Origin: Mangrovibacillus cuniculi
GTDB taxonomy: Bacteria > Bacillota > Bacilli > Bacillales > R1DC41
DNA: 52,500 nucleotides
NCBI RefSeq assembly: GCF_015482585.1
Contig: NZ_CP049742.1
Coordinates: forward strand, 2,750,001-2,802,500
Direction of reading: 5' to 3'
Made by a program: the position numbers and the translations under genes. The notes beneath the pieces were generated by a model. That model did no database searches and was not told the DNA's origin. It worked only from the letters and a program-made list of their open reading frames with translations. Positions 19,800 to 28,519 of this stretch are shown in pieces (within the stretch, counting starts at the first letter, position 1; each line of letters begins with the position of its first letter).

Positions 19800-19828
19800 T
19801 TGAAAAAAGATGTTATTTGAGATATATT
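19800..19828 (+). promoter_or_regulatory. glmU sigma-A promoter
   Basis: TTGAAA (19800-19805), 17-bp spacer, TATATT (19823-19828). The start near 19835 excludes an in-frame ATG at 19810 as the glmU start. Confidence 0.75.
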
Positions 19829-19863
19829 CTTTATGGAAAAAAAGGTTACTGGAGGCCCTAAAA

Positions 19864-21222
19864 ATGACAAACCGATACGCTATAATACTAGCGGCAGGCC
19901 AAGGAACACGAATGAAGTCTTCTCTATATAAAGTTCTTCACCCTGTTTGTGGTAAACCGATGGTGGAACACGTTGTAGATCAAGTAAAATCTTTAAATAT
20001 GTCTGAAGTTGTCACAATTGTAGGTCACGGAGCAGAAAAGGTTACTGCTTATTTAGAAGGGAAATCATCTTTTGCTTTGCAAAGTGAACAATTAGGGACA
20101 GCTCATGCAGTACAACAAGCTGCAGAGAAGTTAGAAGGAAAGTCAGGAGTTACAATGGTTTTATGTGGTGATACACCGCTAATTACTGCAGCTACTATGC
20201 AGGCGTTAATGGATCAACATATCTCTGTTGGCGCGAAAGCAACAGTATTAACAGCTAACCTAGAAGATCCTACTGGATACGGTCGTGTAGTTCGTGATGA
20301 ATCAGGTCATGTATCAAGAATTGTTGAGCATAAAGATGCGAGCGAACAAGAGCGAGCAATTTCAGAAATTAATACCGGTACGTATTGTTTTGATAATGCA
20401 GCACTTTTCGAAGCTCTGAAGCTTGTTAAAAATGACAATGTGCAAGGCGAATACTATTTGCCAGATGTACTTGAAATTTTAAAAGATCAAGGTGAAATCA
20501 TTTCTGCATACCAAACACCAAACTTCAATGAAACAATTGGTGTGAACGATCGTGTTGCTTTGTCGCAAGCAGAGACATTAATGCGAAAGCGTATTAATGA
20601 AGAGCATATGCGAAATGGTATTACAATTATCGATCCTCTTACAACGTACATTGAATCCGATGTAGTTATTGGAAGAGACACTATTGTATTACCAGGGACT
20701 TTTATTAAGCAAGGATCTGAGATTGGTGAAAACTGTACAGTAGGTCCTCAGTCAGAAATAGTAGCAAGTAAAATAGGGAATCATACAACAATTAGACAAT
20801 CTGTGGTTACGGAAAGTGAAGTAGGCGATGATGTTCAAGTTGGACCATTTGCTCATATCCGTCCAAACTCAAAAGTAGAAAACGAAGCAAAAGTAGGGAA
20901 TTTTGTCGAGTTGAAAAAAGCACAGCTTGGTAAGGGTAGTAAAGTGTCTCACTTAAGTTACATGGGAGATGCAAATATTGGAGATGGTGTAAACATCGGT
21001 TGTGGCACTATCACTGTTAATTACGATGGAACGTCAAAATATGTAACGACTATTGAAGATGGTGCATTCGTTGGATGTAATACCAATCTGATTGCTCCAG
21101 TAACAGTGGAAAAAGGAGCTTATGTAGCAGCTGGCTCTACGATTACAGAAGATGTTCCAAGTGAATCTTTAGCAATTGCACGTGCACGTCAAGTAAACAA
21201 AGAAGGTTATGTCAAAAAGTAA
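19864..21222 (+). CDS. glmU: Bifunctional UDP-N-acetylglucosamine pyrophosphorylase / glucosamine-1-phosphate N-acetyltransferase
   Basis: A 452-residue enzyme making UDP-GlcNAc for peptidoglycan and teichoic acids. The N-terminal uridyltransferase shows [11 protein letters not shown] (residues 8-18), [14 protein letters not shown] and the NTGTYCFDN loop. From about residue 250 a left-handed beta-helix of hexapeptide repeats carries the acetyltransferase site ([30 protein letters not shown]). ATG 19864 has TGGAGG upstream and follows the promoter. Paired with prs downstream, as gcaD-prs in B. subtilis. Confidence 0.97.
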   Translation: MTNRYAIILAAGQGTRMKSSLYKVLHPVCGKPMVEHVVDQVKSLNMSEVVTIVGHGAEKVTAYLEGKSSFALQSEQLGTAHAVQQAAEKLEGKSGVTMVLCGDTPLITAATMQALMDQHISVGAKATVLTANLEDPTGYGRVVRDESGHVSRIVEHKDASEQERAISEINTGTYCFDNAALFEALKLVKNDNVQGEYYLPDVLEILKDQGEIISAYQTPNFNETIGVNDRVALSQAETLMRKRINEEHMRNGITIIDPLTTYIESDVVIGRDTIVLPGTFIKQGSEIGENCTVGPQSEIVASKIGNHTTIRQSVVTESEVGDDVQVGPFAHIRPNSKVENEAKVGNFVELKKAQLGKGSKVSHLSYMGDANIGDGVNIGCGTITVNYDGTSKYVTTIEDGAFVGCNTNLIAPVTVEKGAYVAAGSTITEDVPSESLAIARARQVNKEGYVKK

Positions 21223-21282
21223 CGATTCATATAAAAGGTAATTCTTTATTTGATAAAGTAAAACAAAACCTAGGGGGCAACT

Positions 21283-22236
21283 ATGTCTAATCAATATCTT
21301 GATCCAAATCTGAAAGTATTTTCTCTTAATTCTAACCGTCCACTTGCTGAAGAAATTGCAAAGGTTATTGGCGTAGAGCTAGGTAAATGTTCTGTAACAA
21401 GATTTAGCGATGGAGAAATCCAAATTAATATTGATGAAAGTATCCGTGGGTGTGATGTTTATATTATTCAATCCACAAGTTCTCCAGTAAACGAGCATTT
21501 AATGGAGCTTCTGATTATGATTGATGCGTTGAAACGTGCATCCGCAGCTACTATCAATATCGTAATTCCTTACTATGGTTATGCACGTCAAGACCGTAAA
21601 GCGCGTGCTCGTGAGCCAATCACAGCAAAATTAGCAGCAAACCTAATTGAAACTGCTGGAGCTACTCGTGTAATTACGCTAGATTTACATGCTCCTCAAA
21701 TTCAAGGGTTCTTCGATATTCCTATTGATCACTTAATGGGTGTTCCTATTTTAGCTGATTACTTTGAAGAAAAAGGACTAGAAGATATTGTTATTGTATC
21801 TCCTGACCATGGTGGAGTGACGCGTGCGCGTAAAATGGCAGAAAGACTAAAAGCCCCAATTGCTATTATTGATAAGCGTCGTCCAAAACCAAATGTAGCA
21901 GAAGTAATGAACATCGTAGGTCACGTCGAAGGAAGAACGGCCATTTTGATTGACGATATCATTGATACAGCAGGAACCATTACTTTAGCTGCTAATGCTT
22001 TAATTGAAAATGGAGCAAAAGCAGTATACGCTTGCTGTACGCATCCAGTATTATCTGGTCCTGCAATTGAACGTATCAATAACTCATCAATTGAAGAATT
22101 AGTTGTAACCAACTCGATTCTTTTAGCAGAAGAGAAAAAAGGTAATAAAATTGTAGAACGTTCTGTTGCTCCATTAATCGGTGAAGCAATTATCCGCGTT
22201 CATGAAGATCAGTCTGTGAGTACGTTATTTATATAA
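21283..22236 (+). CDS. prs: Ribose-phosphate pyrophosphokinase
   Basis: A 317-residue PRPP synthetase, the source of PRPP for nucleotides, His and Trp. Diagnostic stretches are [14 protein letters not shown] near residue 48, the flexible-loop [17 protein letters not shown] near 98-114, [16 protein letters not shown] near 172 and the PRPP loop [14 protein letters not shown] near 222. Homohexamer with ADP inhibition in the class I family. It lies 60 bp after glmU with AGGGGG before the ATG. Confidence 0.97.
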   Translation: MSNQYLDPNLKVFSLNSNRPLAEEIAKVIGVELGKCSVTRFSDGEIQINIDESIRGCDVYIIQSTSSPVNEHLMELLIMIDALKRASAATINIVIPYYGYARQDRKARAREPITAKLAANLIETAGATRVITLDLHAPQIQGFFDIPIDHLMGVPILADYFEEKGLEDIVIVSPDHGGVTRARKMAERLKAPIAIIDKRRPKPNVAEVMNIVGHVEGRTAILIDDIIDTAGTITLAANALIENGAKAVYACCTHPVLSGPAIERINNSSIEELVVTNSILLAEEKKGNKIVERSVAPLIGEAIIRVHEDQSVSTLFI

Positions 22237-22251
22237 GACACTTGAAAGGAG

Positions 22252-22281
22252 CGAACCTCATCTTTGGGGTTCGTTTCTTTT
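22252..22281 (+). terminator. prs terminator
   Basis: CGAACC (22252-22257) pairs with GGTTCG (22268-22273), with a T-rich tail interrupted by one C. Confidence 0.6.
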
Positions 22282-22375
22282 TGTTTAAGTAGGTTATAGC
22301 CTTTGTAGCCGGAATTTACGATATGCAAAAGAGTTGATTTGTATATAGGTCTGAATATCTATTTTTCGGCATTTT

Positions 22376-22401
22376 GTTTATTTTATAGCTAATTGGGGAA
22401 T
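22376..22401 (+). promoter_or_regulatory. Candidate sigma-B promoter of ctc
   Basis: GTTTAT (22376-22381), 14-bp spacer, GGGAAT (22396-22401) against the sigma-B consensus GTTTAA-N12-14-GGGTAT; one mismatch in each half. ctc is the classic sigma-B gene, which raises the prior. Confidence 0.6.
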
Positions 22402-22453
22402 TTTCTAAGTAGATAACGATTAAAAAGTGATCTGATTAGGAGAGTGGATATTT

Positions 22454-23083
22454 ATGACAACATTACAAGCGGAAACTCGTACAAATTTTAAAAGATCTGA
22501 TTTACGAAAAATTCGAGAAGCTGGATCATTCCCAGCTGTAGTATATGGAAATAATACTACTAACACTGCAATCGCTGTTAACGAAGCGGAATTTATTAAA
22601 CTAATAAGAGAAGTGGGACGAAACGGAATTATCTCTCTATCGATTGATGGTAAATCAGTAAATGCAGTATTAACAGACTATCAAACAAACCCATTAAAAG
22701 AGGAAATTGTCCATGCGGATTTCTTAGCAGTTAACAAGAACTCTGAGATCCAAGCAGATGTTCGTATTGATTTAATAGGAGAATCAAAAGGGGTGAAGGA
22801 AGGTGGAGTCCTTCAACAGCCACTACATGAAGTTTCTGTAACTGCCAAAGCGGGTTCTGTGCCTCAAGTTATTGAAGTAGACGTAACAAACTTAGAGATT
22901 GGTGATAGTATTGCGATAAGCGACATTTCTGTGCCAAATGGAGTCACATTGAATATTGATACAGAAACAACAGTAGCATCTATTCTTCCTCCGCAACAAG
23001 AAGAGGTCATCGATTCTGGCGAAAAGCAATCCGAAGGGGAAGATGATAGTGTAGCTGATGAAGATGGTGCAAAAGAAGAGTAA
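22454..23083 (+). CDS. ctc: General stress protein Ctc / 50S ribosomal protein L25
   Basis: A 209-residue two-domain L25/TL5/CTC protein that binds 5S rRNA. Residues 1-93 are the L25 beta-barrel (RKIREAGSFPAVVYGNN and LTDYQTNPLKEEIVHADF), residues 95-185 the TL5 C-terminal domain (KGVKEGGVLQQPLHEV), and the tail after 185 is strongly acidic. It helps ribosomes under stress. AGGAGAG lies 8 bp before the ATG. Terminator directly downstream. Confidence 0.95.
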   Translation: MTTLQAETRTNFKRSDLRKIREAGSFPAVVYGNNTTNTAIAVNEAEFIKLIREVGRNGIISLSIDGKSVNAVLTDYQTNPLKEEIVHADFLAVNKNSEIQADVRIDLIGESKGVKEGGVLQQPLHEVSVTAKAGSVPQVIEVDVTNLEIGDSIAISDISVPNGVTLNIDTETTVASILPPQQEEVIDSGEKQSEGEDDSVADEDGAKEE

Positions 23084-23111
23084 GATATAAAATGTAAGTA
23101 AGAATAATGAA

Positions 23112-23146
23112 AAAAAAGACTGTTGAGTTTCTCAACAGTCTTTTTT
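23112..23146 (+). terminator. ctc terminator
   Basis: A 16-bp perfect stem: AAAAAAGACTGTTGAG (23112-23127), loop TTT, CTCAACAGTCTTTTTT (23131-23146). Confidence 0.95.
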
Positions 23147-23237
23147 ACAGGATAGATTCTTCGCTTAAACTAGTGTTTGTTCGTTAAAAAAGATACAATG
23201 AAGGATAAGTATGTGTTTTAAATGGAGTGAACGAAAA

Positions 23238-23795
23238 ATGAAGTTAATAGTAGGCTTAGGTAACGTAGGAAGTCAGTATGATCGTACAAGGCATAATATT
23301 GGTTTTGAAGTAATAGATGAATTAGCAAGAAGATGGAATGCCCCATTACAACAAATGAAGTTTAAAGGTGTATACAGTTCTACTGTAATAAACGGGGAGA
23401 AGGTGTACTTTCTTAAACCTTTAACGTACATGAATTTATCGGGTGAGTGTATTAGGCCATTTATGGACTATTTCAATATAGAAACAGAAGACTTGGTCGT
23501 CTTATATGATGATCTAGATTTACCAGTTGGTAAGATAAGATTAAGACAAAAAGGTAGTGCCGGTGGACATAATGGAATTAAGTCAACAATTGCACATTTA
23601 GGAACACAGGAGTTTAACCGAATACGAATTGGTGTGGACAGACCTAAAAATGGTATGAGCGTACCAAATTATGTATTAGGTAAATTTTCAAAAGAAGAGT
23701 GGGCAGAGATGGAGCAGGTAATTAAAACTTGTGCAGATGCATGTGAATCTTGGACAAAACAGGCATTTCTCCAAGTAATGAATGAATATAATTAA
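23238..23795 (+). CDS. pth: Peptidyl-tRNA hydrolase (SpoVC)
   Basis: A 185-residue enzyme that frees tRNA from drop-off peptidyl-tRNAs. The catalytic His is in [10 protein letters not shown] (residue 19), with [40 protein letters not shown] and [11 protein letters not shown] intact (last two quoted from longer conserved runs). The usual GNPG near the N-terminus reads GNVG; other Firmicutes also vary here. ATG 23238 has GGAGTG upstream and starts directly with the family's first strand; a nine-codon extension is rejected. Confidence 0.95.
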   Translation: MKLIVGLGNVGSQYDRTRHNIGFEVIDELARRWNAPLQQMKFKGVYSSTVINGEKVYFLKPLTYMNLSGECIRPFMDYFNIETEDLVVLYDDLDLPVGKIRLRQKGSAGGHNGIKSTIAHLGTQEFNRIRIGVDRPKNGMSVPNYVLGKFSKEEWAEMEQVIKTCADACESWTKQAFLQVMNEYN

Positions 23796-23801
23796 GGTAA
23801 C

Positions 23802-23831
23802 GTATAGCTCCTAAGTACCGTGTTTATACTA
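23802..23831 (+). promoter_or_regulatory. sigma-F promoter of fin
   Basis: GTATA (23802-23806) fits the -35 GYWTA; after exactly 15 bp comes GTTTATACTA (23822-23831), agreeing with GgNRAnAHTR at all positions but two. Forespore expression fits the known control of fin. Confidence 0.65.
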
Positions 23832-23871
23832 GTTATTAAAGTGTTAGACCGGCTAAGGAGGGACAAGAGGC

Positions 23872-24096
23872 ATGATTCATTACGTATGTAGACATTGTCA
23901 TGTTCATATGGGTACGTTAGAAGAGAAAGTAGATTCCGTTAAATTAGGTTGGAACACTCTTTCAATAGATGAACGAGAAGAACTTTTAGAATATAAAGAG
24001 AATGGGGATATATTTGTAAAAGCGATCTGTGAAGATTGTGAAAAGAGTCTTCAATTATCTCCAGATTTACACACAGTAACTAATATGATTCAATGA
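23872..24096 (+). CDS. fin: Anti-sigma-F factor Fin
   Basis: A 74-residue zinc-ribbon protein formerly yabK. Two CxxC pairs, CRHC (residues 6-9) and CEDC (near 54-57), bind zinc. In B. subtilis Fin is made in the forespore under sigma-F and then inhibits sigma-F, helping the switch to sigma-G. The central KENGDIFVKAICEDC stretch is the most conserved. AAGGAGGG precedes the ATG. It lies between pth and mfd, as expected, and ends at its own terminator. Confidence 0.93.
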   Translation: MIHYVCRHCHVHMGTLEEKVDSVKLGWNTLSIDEREELLEYKENGDIFVKAICEDCEKSLQLSPDLHTVTNMIQ

Positions 24097-24107
24097 CCAT
24101 TTTATAA

Positions 24108-24138
24108 GCTTTGTGGGGCATGCCTCCAAAGCGTTTTT
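24108..24138 (+). terminator. Terminator between fin and mfd
   Basis: GCTTTG (24108-24113) pairs with CAAAGC (24127-24132), extended inside by GGGG/CCTC with one G-T, then TTTTT. An apparent longer mfd frame starts inside this hairpin. Confidence 0.7.
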
Positions 24139-24175
24139 CTATTTATATTTAACCGAAGGAAAGTGGGGGGCTAGT

Positions 24176-27100
24176 TTGCAACATCTATATAAAATGTTAG
24201 TAAATCATGTCGACGTTCAATCGATTATGGATGGGATAGATGAAGGGTTAAATGAGCAACTCGTTGCTGGTTTATCTGGATCTGCAAGAGCAGCGTTCAT
24301 TGCCACTACCTATACGGAAAAGAAAAAAAGTATGGTAGTGGTGACACATAATTTATTACAGGCTCAAAAGTTACAAGAAGATCTACTTGGAATGTTCGGG
24401 GAAGAGAAAGTATTTTTATATCCTGCTGATGAAGTAATTGCTTCTGAAATTAGTATAGCTAGTCCTGAACTGCGCGCAGAACGTTTAACAACACTCCAGC
24501 ATTTAGCAACTGGTATTAAAGGTATCTATATTGTTCCCCATGCGGGTATGAGAAGGATATTACCTCCAGTTGAGTTGTGGTCCAAATTATATAGAACAGT
24601 AAATGTAGGGCAAGACCTTGATGTATCACAATTCCTTCTTTCTCTTGTAGACATGGGGTATGAAAGAGTTCAACAAGTTGATCAACCGGGTGAATTTAGT
24701 GTACGTGGTGGAATTATTGACGTGTATCCTCCTACAGAAGATAATCCTGTTCGTTTAGATTTATTTGATACGGAAGTAGATTCCATAAGAAGTTTTTCAT
24801 TAGAAGATCAACGCTCTTTACATAAGATTGATCAATTAACAATAGGTCCTGCAACAGAGATGCCAATTACTTCAGCTGAACGTGACCGATTACAAGTAGA
24901 ATTACAGAAGGCTTTGTCTAAGAGTCTCAAAAAGACAAGTATTCCAGAAGTAAAAGAAGCACTATCCCAATCCGTAACATATGAGATAGAACAATTAAAA
25001 GAAGGTCAAACTTCTTCTCAGTTAATGAAGTATGCAGCCCTAGCTTATGAAGGGAAAACTAGTTTACTAGATTACTTCCCTGAGGATAGCATAGTCGTTT
25101 TAGACGAACTTAGCCGAATCTATGAGACAGCTGAAAAATTTGAAAAAGAAGAAGCGGAATGGTATACGAGTTTAATGGAGGAAGGTAAGATTCTTCATGA
25201 CATTCCATTAGCACATAGTCTTGCTTCGTTGTTAGTTGATCATGATTTGACGAGAATATATTTATCATTATTTTTACGAAAAGTAGCGCACACTAGCCCA
25301 CAAAACATTGTTAATATCTCGTGTAAGCAAATGCAGCACTTCCATGGTCAATCAGAACTCTTAGCGACAGAAATCAAAAGGTGGAAGAAAGCTAAGTATA
25401 CGGTGTTGTTCTTTGCCCCTGATGAAAGCAGAAAGAAAAAGATAAAAGATTTACTAGATGATATTGAAGTAGACGTTGCTATACAGGGCGGATCTGAATT
25501 TCATGAAGGTGTTGTTCAAATACTTCAAGGTCAACTTCAAACAGGATTTGAAATTCCAGCTTTGAAATTAGCCGTTATTACGGAAGAAGAATTGGTATTT
25601 AAACGAGCAAAAAAAGCTCCTCGTAGACAAAAAATGTCTAATGCCGAACGAATTAAAAGTTACTCAGAATTAAAAAATGGTGACTACATCGTACACGTAA
25701 ACCATGGTATTGGTCGTTACTTAGGTATTGAGACGCTAGAGATTAATGGTGTTCATAAAGATTATCTTCATCTACGTTATTCTGGTGATGATAAATTGTA
25801 TGTACCAGTAGAACAAATTGACTTAGTTCAAAAGTATGTAGGTTCTGAAGGAAAAGAGCCTAAGATCTATAAACTTGGTGGATCTGATTGGAAGCGTGTA
25901 AAAAATAAAGTAGAGAAATCTGTTCAAGATATTGCGGATGATCTAATTAAGTTATATGCAGAACGAGAAGCAGCTAGAGGGTACGCATTTTCTCCAGATG
26001 GAGAGATGCAAAGAGAATTTGAATCTTCGTTCCCTTATCAGGAGACAGAAGACCAAGAACGTTCCATCCAAGAGATTAAATATGATATGGAACGAGAACG
26101 ACCAATGGATCGATTACTCTGTGGAGATGTTGGATATGGCAAAACAGAAGTAGCTATAAGAGCCGTTTTTAAAGCGATTGCTGATGGAAAACAAGTAGCA
26201 TTCTTAGTTCCAACAACCATCCTGGCACAGCAGCATTATGAAACAATGAAAGAGCGTTTTCAAGGTTTCCCTGTAAATGTGGGTGTTTTAAGTCGTTTTA
26301 GAACGCGAAAAGAACAACAAGAGACGATGAAAGGTCTTAGTGAAGGTACAGTAGACGTAGTTGTAGGGACCCATCGATTGCTATCAAAAGAGATTAAGTA
26401 TAAAGATTTAGGATTGTTAATCATAGATGAAGAGCAACGTTTTGGCGTAACGCATAAGGAAAAAATTAAACAATTAAAGACGAATATCGATGTATTAACG
26501 TTAACAGCTACCCCAATACCTAGAACGCTTCATATGTCAATGCTTGGAGTTCGTGACTTGTCTGTTATTGAGACGCCTCCGGAAAATCGATTTCCAGTAC
26601 AGACGTACGTAATGGAATACAACGGTGCAATGGTGAAAGAAGCTATCGAGCGAGAGCTTGCTCGTGATGGGCAAGTTTACTTTTTATATAACCGGGTAGA
26701 AGATATAGCAAGGAAAGCAGAAGAAATATCTATGTTAGTACCTGATGCAAGAGTAACGTATGCTCATGGACAAATGACCGAACAAGAACTAGAAGCAGTG
26801 ATTTTGAGTTTCTTAGAAGGTGAATATGATGTGTTGGTAACAACAACTATTATTGAAACTGGAGTCGATATTCCTAACGTAAATACAATGATTGTTCATC
26901 AAGCAGATCGTATGGGTCTATCACAGTTGTATCAATTAAGAGGTCGAGTTGGTAGGTCAAGTCGCGTCGCATATGCGTATTTCACGTATCAAAAAGATAA
27001 AGTTTTAAATGAAGTAGCAGAAAAACGATTACAAGCGATTAAGGAATTCACAGAGCTAGGATCTGGATTTAAGATCGCAATGCGTGATTTATCTATACGA

Positions 27101-27706
27101 GGTGCAGGGAATTTACTTGGCGCACAACAACATGGATTTATTGATTCTGTAGGATTTGACCTATACTCTCAAATGTTACAGGAAGCAATTGAAACAAAGC
27201 GTGGCAATGGTGTGAAAGAAGAGGAGAAATCTAATCTAGAACTAGATATCCAAGTAGATGCGTACATCCCAGATACGTATATCTCAGATAGCGCTGCTAA
27301 AATTAATATGTATAAGCGTTTTAGAGGCTTAGAAACAATCCAGGACCTTCAAGACTTAAAAGATGAGTTACTAGATCGTTTTGGCGACTATCCACAAGAG
27401 GTTGCTGATTTATTCCGTGTATCGGAAATTAGAATTTATGGTCGATTTGCAAAGCTAGAGAAGATTAAGCAAGACCGAGAAGCGATTCATATTTTCATGT
27501 CAGAAGAAGGGTCAAAAGAAGTGGATGGTTCTAAAGTCTTTGAGTTAACCAGTAATCTAGGTAGAGATGTAGGGTTAGGAATGGAAGGACAACAAATGAA
27601 ACTTTCCATCTACTTAAAGAGAAATCAAAAGGAACCGTGGTTTGACCGACTATATCAGCTAGTTAAACTGTTACCTGACACGAAAAAAGAAGTAGAACCA
27701 GTTTAA
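24176..27706 (+). CDS. mfd: Transcription-repair coupling factor Mfd
   Basis: An 1176-residue DNA translocase that removes stalled RNA polymerase and recruits UvrA. N-terminal UvrB-like domains occupy about residues 1-380 (LAGLSGSARAAF, GEFSVRGGIIDVYPPT). The CarD-like RNA-polymerase interaction domain is near 490-565 (GDYIVHVNHGIGRYLG). The RecG-like motor has Walker A GDVGYGKTE near 650 and the DEEQRFGV box near 750; a TRCF domain ends the protein. TTG 24176 is the preferred start: it follows AAGTGGGGGG, gives the usual length and lies after the fin terminator. Also affects recombination and sporulation timing in B. subtilis. Confidence 0.96.
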   Translation: MQHLYKMLVNHVDVQSIMDGIDEGLNEQLVAGLSGSARAAFIATTYTEKKKSMVVVTHNLLQAQKLQEDLLGMFGEEKVFLYPADEVIASEISIASPELRAERLTTLQHLATGIKGIYIVPHAGMRRILPPVELWSKLYRTVNVGQDLDVSQFLLSLVDMGYERVQQVDQPGEFSVRGGIIDVYPPTEDNPVRLDLFDTEVDSIRSFSLEDQRSLHKIDQLTIGPATEMPITSAERDRLQVELQKALSKSLKKTSIPEVKEALSQSVTYEIEQLKEGQTSSQLMKYAALAYEGKTSLLDYFPEDSIVVLDELSRIYETAEKFEKEEAEWYTSLMEEGKILHDIPLAHSLASLLVDHDLTRIYLSLFLRKVAHTSPQNIVNISCKQMQHFHGQSELLATEIKRWKKAKYTVLFFAPDESRKKKIKDLLDDIEVDVAIQGGSEFHEGVVQILQGQLQTGFEIPALKLAVITEEELVFKRAKKAPRRQKMSNAERIKSYSELKNGDYIVHVNHGIGRYLGIETLEINGVHKDYLHLRYSGDDKLYVPVEQIDLVQKYVGSEGKEPKIYKLGGSDWKRVKNKVEKSVQDIADDLIKLYAEREAARGYAFSPDGEMQREFESSFPYQETEDQERSIQEIKYDMERERPMDRLLCGDVGYGKTEVAIRAVFKAIADGKQVAFLVPTTILAQQHYETMKERFQGFPVNVGVLSRFRTRKEQQETMKGLSEGTVDVVVGTHRLLSKEIKYKDLGLLIIDEEQRFGVTHKEKIKQLKTNIDVLTLTATPIPRTLHMSMLGVRDLSVIETPPENRFPVQTYVMEYNGAMVKEAIERELARDGQVYFLYNRVEDIARKAEEISMLVPDARVTYAHGQMTEQELEAVILSFLEGEYDVLVTTTIIETGVDIPNVNTMIVHQADRMGLSQLYQLRGRVGRSSRVAYAYFTYQKDKVLNEVAEKRLQAIKEFTELGSGFKIAMRDLSIRGAGNLLGAQQHGFIDSVGFDLYSQMLQEAIETKRGNGVKEEEKSNLELDIQVDAYIPDTYISDSAAKINMYKRFRGLETIQDLQDLKDELLDRFGDYPQEVADLFRVSEIRIYGRFAKLEKIKQDREAIHIFMSEEGSKEVDGSKVFELTSNLGRDVGLGMEGQQMKLSIYLKRNQKEPWFDRLYQLVKLLPDTKKEVEPV

Positions 27707-27745
27707 GAAGAAAATACTACCAATAAAAGAAATCATCTGTTGTTA

Positions 27746-27775
27746 TGCATAGAACTTCCCATATAAACAATACTA
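27746..27775 (+). promoter_or_regulatory. sigma-G promoter of spoVT
   Basis: TGCATA (27746-27751) matches the -35 TGMATA exactly; 17 bp later AATACTA (27769-27775) matches the -10 CATACTA in six of seven bases. This agrees with the known sigma-G control of spoVT. Confidence 0.78.
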
Positions 27776-27839
27776 ATGGCAACAAAGGAAATCCTTTTAA
27801 AAATCAAGAAATACATCTGGCGAAAGTGAGGCAACAAAG

Positions 27840-28376
27840 ATGAAAGCAACTGGTATTGTAAGACGTATTGATGATTTAGGACGAGTTGTTATACCGAAAG
27901 AAATTAGACGTACTCTTCGTATTCGTGAAGGGGACCCTTTAGAGATTTTCGTAGATCGCGAAGGAGAAGTTATCTTAAAGAAATATTCTCCTATTAGCGA
28001 ATTAAGTGACTTCGCGAAAGAATACGCAGAAGCATTATATGATAGTTTAGGAAGTCCTGTATTAATCTGTGATAGAGATACTGTCATTACAGTAGCAGGT
28101 GGTTCTAAGAAAGAACAATTGAATAAGAGTATTAGTACAACGGTAGAAAAGATTATGGAAGAGCGTACATCTGTTTTGCATGATAAGAAAGGAAATGCTT
28201 CTTTTGTAGATGGTATAGAGGAAGAAGTAAATTCTTATACAGTAGCGCCTATTGTGGCCAACGGTGATCCAATCGGTTCTGTAATTATCTATTCAAAAGA
28301 TCGCACTCTTACAGAAGTAGAGCACAAAGCTGTAGAGACAGCAGCAAGTTTCTTAGCTCGTCAAATGGAATCATAA
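27840..28376 (+). CDS. spoVT: Stage V sporulation regulator SpoVT
   Basis: A 178-residue forespore transcription factor. Residues 1-52 are an AbrB-type swapped hairpin (TGIVRRIDDLGRVVIPKEIRR, quoted in part) and residues 55-178 a GAF-like domain (SPVLICDRDTVITVAGGSKKE). It tunes sigma-G genes, spore coat and germination. Compare abrB at 7650-7925, whose N-terminus is closely similar. The ATG follows a weak site (GAGGCAACAAAG). Own promoter and terminator. Confidence 0.96.
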   Translation: MKATGIVRRIDDLGRVVIPKEIRRTLRIREGDPLEIFVDREGEVILKKYSPISELSDFAKEYAEALYDSLGSPVLICDRDTVITVAGGSKKEQLNKSISTTVEKIMEERTSVLHDKKGNASFVDGIEEEVNSYTVAPIVANGDPIGSVIIYSKDRTLTEVEHKAVETAASFLARQMES

Positions 28377-28384
28377 GAAAAAGC

Positions 28385-28407
28385 CCCCTTTTATGAAGGG
28401 GTTTTTT
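28385..28407 (+). terminator. spoVT terminator
   Basis: CCCCTT (28385-28390) pairs with AAGGGG (28396-28401), then TTTTTT; an A run precedes the stem. Confidence 0.85.
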
Positions 28408-28476
28408 AGTTTCGGAAGAAGAGTTCGTCACAGGTTCATCTGCTTTTTCTCCTCAAATACTTTTTATTTTCCTCCG

Positions 28477-28485
28477 TGTTATAAT
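28477..28485 (+). promoter_or_regulatory. Extended -10 promoter upstream of yabM
   Basis: TGTTATAAT (28477-28485) is a full TGnTATAAT element with no good -35. It is 34 bp upstream of the yabM ATG and just after the spoVT terminator. Confidence 0.5.
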
Positions 28486-28519
28486 TAACCATTGAATACT
28501 TAGGAAAGTGAGCACGCAC

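Noticed and set aside
23238-23260. GNVG instead of GNPG in Pth as a sign of inactivation
   Set aside because: The catalytic His and all other motifs are intact and this position varies in other Firmicutes.
24113-24175. Longer N-terminus for mfd
   Set aside because: It would start inside the fin terminator hairpin; TTG 24176 has a Shine-Dalgarno and gives the family length.
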